64,000 nucleotides of DNA, from contig JARYHS010009186.1 in assembly GCA_031002005.1 (NCBI GenBank), positions 180,694,437 to 180,758,436 of the forward strand, read 5' to 3'. The translations under genes and the position numbers were made by a program. This DNA comes from Vandiemenella viatica (lineage: Eukaryota > Arthropoda > Insecta > Orthoptera > Morabidae). Shown piece after piece: positions 59,010 through 64,000 of this stretch. Below the pieces are notes generated by a model, which ran no database searches, was not told the DNA's origin, and saw nothing but the letters and a program-made list of their open reading frames with translations. Every line of letters begins with the position of its first letter. Within the stretch, counting starts at the first letter, position 1.

Positions 59010-60067
59010 AAAGTCACATGATTTTATTCAGTGAAAGAAACATTTTGCTGTTTTTAAATTCAATAACTGAGGAAAACTGCCGAATAACCCAACCCGATCG
59101 AGGTGGTCCCACAGATTCTCGATTGGGTTAAATCCGGTAAGTTTCCTTGCCAGGGGAGTATGGTAAACTCATCCTGGTGCTCTTCGAACCACGCACCTAC
59201 ACTGCGAGCTGTATGACACCTCGCATTGTCCTGCTGGTAGATGCCATCATTCTGAAGAAAAATTATTCGCATGTAGGGGTGGATATGGTCCGCAAGGACA
59301 GATACGTACTTGTGCTGATCCATGGTGCCTTCAACAATGATGAGTTCACCCAGTGAATGCCAGGAAAGCATTCTCAAAACCATAATGCTCCCTCCTCCAC
59401 CCAGGATCCTTCCGGCAATTGTTGCAGGGTGTTTGCTTTCAGACGTTTCACGCCGTATGCGCCAACGTCCATATGTCGGATGGAGCATAAACGTGATTCA
59501 TTCGGAAAAAAGCCACCTGTCGTCACTCTGTGGACATCCAGTTGCGGTACTGGCGTGCAAATTCCCAGCCTTCGTCGCCGATGAACAGCAGTCAGTATAG
59601 GTGCATTAACCAGGCGTCTGCTGCGGAGGCCCATGCGCATGCCCGTTGGTTCATCTGGGCGGTCAGTTGCTCAACAGTTGCACGTCTATTTGCCCGAACG
59701 CATCTCCGTAGCCTTCGTTCGCCTCTGTCATCCCGCGGTGCACCACATGTTCCACGCCGCTGATTTTGAATAGTGCCATTTTGTAATGCACGTTATACTT
59801 TCACCACGGTGGCACGTGAACAGTTCAAAAAATTAGCCGTTTCCGAAATGCTTCCACCGTTGGCTCGAAAGTCAATAACCATGCCCTTTTGGACGTCGGA
59901 TAAATCGCTACGTTTCTGCATTACGCCTACGATTGAAATGCTTTCCGATGCCCTAGGACATCCTTTATATACACTTCACTGTAATGTGCTGCCACCTGCC
60001 TTCTGTGATTGGTTATTTCACGTTGACGTCGAAAGTAGGTGGTGGTCACGTTAATGTGACTGGACTA
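59010..60067 (-). mobile_element. Tc1-like element, dead
   Basis: Inverted AGTCACAT at 59012 (plus) and from 60061 (minus) mark the ends; right terminus reads AGTCACATTAACGTGACC. The interior is a decayed minus-strand transposase. Size of about 1.06 kb is less than the usual ~1.3-1.6 kb. Confidence 0.78.
59060..59921 (-). pseudogene. Tc1-like transposase pseudogene
   Basis: Starts at an ATG (59921-59919): MQKRSDLSDVQKGMVIDFRA and FFNCSRATVVKV form the N-terminal helix-turn-helix, then a stop. Further on, GFFPNESRL replaces F-S-D-E-S-R-F (first catalytic Asp now Asn), GGGGSIMVLRMLSW and IYQQDNARCHTARSVGAW (second Asp kept) follow in another frame, and the N-P-I-E-N-L-W-D motif with the catalytic Glu has decayed to LTQSRICGTTS. 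Multiple stops and shifts. Confidence 0.8.
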
Positions 60068-60069
60068 TG

Positions 60070-62010
60070 AGGACGAGTGTTATCACAAGAGCGATTTTTG
60101 TTTTAGCGAAATAAAGAAGAAACAAAATCTCTTTATTTACAATCCGACCATACAGTACCATACAGCTTGCATAAACTGAACTTACAGTATTTTTAATAAC
60201 ATAGCCAATAAAACTATACAGAATAAACTGATACAAATTGTCGAAAACGCTAACAGCAGATAAAAATTTAAGGAACAAATAGGTTTTTTGGAGGTAAAAT
60301 TATAAAAAAGAAATGCATTTTCAATAATTATGTCTACGATTAGATGATGAACAGAAAGATTAACATTTTTTAAAAAGTTTATGGTACTTGGGAATAAATC
60401 AAAAATCTTGAGATCTAATTTTTTGGAACTCCACTTAGAAACAGACAAAACGGTTTTGTTGCTAAAGCACTTTTAGAATTTTGTGGTTGAGGTAGAGAGC
60501 ATATCAATAAAACTGTCGTAAATATTACCTAAGCATAGACATTGTTTATAAAAATTTACTTTTATCACTCTTTCTTAACATGTAAAATTTTTATTTATGA
60601 ACTTTAATTAACGCAGTTTAAATACATGTGAATCCAACGATAAGCGGGAACAATTTGCGCCTGTATCTATGCAGCCTGGATTCAAGTCGGTAACCTTTGC
60701 TGCCTAATCTTCAGGCGTCATTTCTCGAGACGATGGAGTGTAGTCAGGTGAAACATTTTCGACCATTTATTCTGTATCTCTTAAACAAATGTTTATGTTC
60801 TCATGTATTGATTTCAAAGTTATATTGTTCATACTGACAGAGAGCAATGGTATGTGAGGAATGGATAAAATAGTAGCATGTCCTAGCTGGTTGAGTAATT
60901 TGTCCAACGAGTTGACGAAGGATGATTCTTCTGCTCACGCCACAGTTAAAGTGTTACGTTAAAATGTTTTCAACTACTTAGTTAATTGATGAATTAATTC
61001 AGATTATACTCCTTCCCAGCATCAGTCGTCTGGAAATAATTAAATTAACAGTTATGGTTAATAATTTTTTCATCCAGAAAGAAGTAATTTTAATGACGAA
61101 TGAATCTCAGAAAACAACTACAATGTAGGCAGATGCTTTAATTTTAAACGTATTCAGGAGAGGAAAGAAGATTTTCTCCAGCATCGTATAGCAATATCCT
61201 TACTGTCCATAGGAAATAAATTCTGAAACCTAAATTACGCGGGATGATATGAAGAAATCTTAAGGAAAGTATAATAAATATGGATGAATTTAACAAATCA
61301 CTGTTACTAATATTTCTATTACGGATTTAGATATAGCGAAGTTTACTTAGTGTTACAGGAGTATAAAATGTTATGAGGTTTTATTTTAGTATCAGTTAAT
61401 TCTTGTGTAAGTAAACAAATATGGAAATAGCAGAAAAAAGGCAAAAGATTCGATGAGAAAAGTTTTGAGATTCAGTCCTGAGTTTTACACTAGACTGCGT
61501 TTGAAACAAGTATGAACAAGGTGTTTGAAAAATGAATGCTCCAAAATTCTTAAACAATAAAAACAAGCTGTAGCATTAATATCGAAACTACCCTGTTTGT
61601 AGATGACCAAATTATCCAACTAAAATGGTTGCTTCTACTGATAAATATTTATGAAAAGACTAAAAATACTTATGTTTGCAGCATGAATATTTTAAAGAAG
61701 CAAAAAAAAAAAAAAATACACAGGTATTTTCATGTATGTCCAAAAGTAATATCTGTAAGATATTTTGGGCAAAAATTAATTAATTAAGTGGATTTAGAAG
61801 ACGAAAATTTTGTAAAAATGTGCAGACAAACATTCAAATAAAATTACAGAACTTGGGGATATTAAAACGAAATTAAATACAGTTTAAAGAGACTAGTAAT
61901 GAAAGGAGTAACACAAAAAATTGGTTTGATCCTATGAGGTGTAGTGTAACAATTAAATAAAACTACCAGGAAGGTGAAAGTGGCAAGTATCTGAGATACC
62001 TAGAACCAGA
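60070..62010. other. No recognisable gene
   Basis: AT-rich; only short random-looking frames, such as a minus frame at 60182-60448. Confidence 0.55.
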
Positions 62011-62011
62011 C

Positions 62012-62300
62012 TGCCCGCCGCGTTGGCTAAGTTGGCTGCGGCTTAATGATGGCGTTAGGCGCTGACACAAGGTTAGTTCTAGTGGTGGAAAATTTTTTAA
62101 TCATCATGACTTAGGCTGACAGGGTAGGAGCGATGGTGTTACAAAATTCCTAATCACGAGATTGCACACCAAACCTCTCCAGTGCGTATTGAGTGAGAGC
62201 ATATGACACAGTTGATAGTGATTCATCCATCGGAATGGCGTCTTTCGGAAGAGAAGGCCTTTTTGGGCCAGCACTGGGGTTCACTCCCTCCTTTCTTTAA
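62012..62300 (+). repeat. SINE family C, plus copy
   Basis: Head CTGCCCGCCGCGTTGGCTAA with AGTTGGCTGCGGC, then GGCGTTAGGCGCTGACAC, and a body with GCGTCTTTCGGAAGAGAAGG, in the same order as the 37.7 kb copy. Box B is degenerate (AAGGTTAGTTCTAG). Confidence 0.65.
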
Positions 62301-62604
62301 TTTATCATCCAAAATACAAAAAAAAAAATACTTTACACTGAACAAACAAAACGTCACTGTCATCCACACTTACAACAACACTTAGGAACATTGTAACCAT
62401 CCCAGTTCATAATCCCAGACGTTCCCTCCTACGCCTAGATACGAGCAGTTCGTTCATGGAGAATGAAGGTGTGGATGTTTATCATATGAACGGATCTTCG
62501 ACCCAGTTCTTGAAAGGAGGAACTATTCGTTGACCGTTCAACAATAGCAATGAATACTTAATGTTTTATAGATTCTGTTGAACTTTAATGCTGATTCCAT
62601 TTCA

Positions 62605-63604
62605 NNNNNNNNNNNNNNNNNNNNNNNNNNNNNNNNNNNNNNNNNNNNNNNNNNNNNNNNNNNNNNNNNNNNNNNNNNNNNNNNNNNNNNNNNNNNNNNN
62701 NNNNNNNNNNNNNNNNNNNNNNNNNNNNNNNNNNNNNNNNNNNNNNNNNNNNNNNNNNNNNNNNNNNNNNNNNNNNNNNNNNNNNNNNNNNNNNNNNNNN
62801 NNNNNNNNNNNNNNNNNNNNNNNNNNNNNNNNNNNNNNNNNNNNNNNNNNNNNNNNNNNNNNNNNNNNNNNNNNNNNNNNNNNNNNNNNNNNNNNNNNNN
62901 NNNNNNNNNNNNNNNNNNNNNNNNNNNNNNNNNNNNNNNNNNNNNNNNNNNNNNNNNNNNNNNNNNNNNNNNNNNNNNNNNNNNNNNNNNNNNNNNNNNN
63001 NNNNNNNNNNNNNNNNNNNNNNNNNNNNNNNNNNNNNNNNNNNNNNNNNNNNNNNNNNNNNNNNNNNNNNNNNNNNNNNNNNNNNNNNNNNNNNNNNNNN
63101 NNNNNNNNNNNNNNNNNNNNNNNNNNNNNNNNNNNNNNNNNNNNNNNNNNNNNNNNNNNNNNNNNNNNNNNNNNNNNNNNNNNNNNNNNNNNNNNNNNNN
63201 NNNNNNNNNNNNNNNNNNNNNNNNNNNNNNNNNNNNNNNNNNNNNNNNNNNNNNNNNNNNNNNNNNNNNNNNNNNNNNNNNNNNNNNNNNNNNNNNNNNN
63301 NNNNNNNNNNNNNNNNNNNNNNNNNNNNNNNNNNNNNNNNNNNNNNNNNNNNNNNNNNNNNNNNNNNNNNNNNNNNNNNNNNNNNNNNNNNNNNNNNNNN
63401 NNNNNNNNNNNNNNNNNNNNNNNNNNNNNNNNNNNNNNNNNNNNNNNNNNNNNNNNNNNNNNNNNNNNNNNNNNNNNNNNNNNNNNNNNNNNNNNNNNNN
63501 NNNNNNNNNNNNNNNNNNNNNNNNNNNNNNNNNNNNNNNNNNNNNNNNNNNNNNNNNNNNNNNNNNNNNNNNNNNNNNNNNNNNNNNNNNNNNNNNNNNN
63601 NNNN
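62605..63604. other. Assembly gap (1000 N)
   Basis: Exactly 1,000 undetermined bases, a conventional placeholder; true length unknown. Open frames reported across it are artefacts. Confidence 0.99.
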
Positions 63605-63887
63605 TAGAGAGGATTCCTCTGGTGCTGTTTGTACAAGATGTGTTGGATGTGGGTTAAAAGACACGACTTCATCATCAGAAGATGATCTAGTTGAAAACTC
63701 CAATTGGTCATAAGACACCGACTGTATTTGGGGTACTATCGATTGATAGCTGAGAAATATTATGTGCATTCACAGGATTTGATTCTAACTGTGTGTTTTC
63801 CCCCTGTACAACATTGCTTTGTACGTCCTGAAATTCAGTTATGCCTGTGTTATCATCCTCCTGAAGTTGAGTATTTGTACCCTCCAT
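63605..63887 (-). CDS. N-terminal fragment of an unrecognised acidic, Ser/Gln-rich protein, cut by the assembly gap
   Basis: An ATG at 63887 in strong context (ACCATGG) opens a 59-codon frame, MEGTNTQLQEDDNTG onward, rich in Gln, Asn, Asp and Ser, ending at a TGA at 63710-63708. A second frame, one base out, is open from at least 63769 to the gap edge at 63605 and continues in the same style: DQLEFSTRSSSDDEVVSF, then Pro/His/Glu-rich residues. Two adjoining open frames of matching composition suggest one gene with a one-base indel or assembly error around 63710-63769; a short unrecognised intron is the alternative. It could be the disordered N-terminus of a host regulatory protein or of a transposase. 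I do not recognise the family. Confidence 0.4.
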
Positions 63888-64000
63888 GGTTAAACAAATG
63901 TTCTATACAGTGAATTGAAAGATAAATGGTATCACAAAAATAATCAAAAAGCTTGCTAAAATAACCAAAATGGAATTTACGTAGAAATTATTCCGTAATC

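Noticed and set aside
62578..63769. Long frames of 339-394 codons across the gap
   Set aside because: They consist of undetermined bases; only the right-hand edge on the minus strand carries real sequence.

Overview
The window is AT-rich nuclear DNA of an insect. Intron-containing chemosensory protein (CSP) genes, canonical splice sites, and many hAT, Tc1/mariner, LINE and tRNA-derived SINE copies rule out a prokaryote or virus. The repeat mix and the CSP residues suit a large-genome polyneopteran (cockroach/termite, stick-insect or orthopteran grade). I cannot name the species.

Host genes are sparse. Two CSP genes lie on the minus strand. CSP1 has only exon 1 here (4908-5103); its exon 2 should lie beyond the left edge. 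CSP2 is complete: exon 1 at 44680-44875, a 9.4 kb intron full of mobile elements, and exon 2 at 35095-35285, giving 128 residues. Both first exons are exactly 196 nt, end in phase 1 after the same Glu-Leu-Lys, and have a TATA-like box 40-60 bp upstream of the ATG, so they are paralogues of a tandem cluster. A third candidate gene (minus, 63605-63887) runs into a 1,000-N assembly gap.

The rest is mostly mobile elements. 1-8 kb: hAT elements with 8-bp target duplications, a dead LINE tail in a Tc1 fragment, SINEs. 8.5-11.6 kb: a ~167-bp satellite next to a young mariner-type element with ~275-bp inverted repeats and a 314-codon transposase that appears to lack its second helix-turn-helix. 13.8-15.9 kb: a decayed hAT, a hammerhead-like RNA motif and a 150-bp tandem repeat. 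20-25.7 kb: RTE and jockey/CR1-like LINE tails, hAT and Tc1 relics. 26.3-27.6 kb: one hAT inserted in another. 31-44.6 kb: a two-copy ~1 kb dispersed repeat, a multicopy relic gene, a palindromic MITE, SINEs. 46-50 kb: two more hammerhead-like motifs and a retroposon with a perfect 14-bp target duplication. 51.2-54.3 kb: a near full-length dead LINE beside a 46-bp T tract. 59.0-60.07 kb: a dead Tc1 element.

The most notable unlabelled signals are three dispersed copies of a hammerhead-ribozyme-like motif followed by a shared hairpin, two of which carry paired C3U/G8A changes; a 41-bp minisatellite inside the young mariner whose units repeat the element's terminal hexamer; and a CTCF-core-like 10-mer carried in two mariner-type elements.
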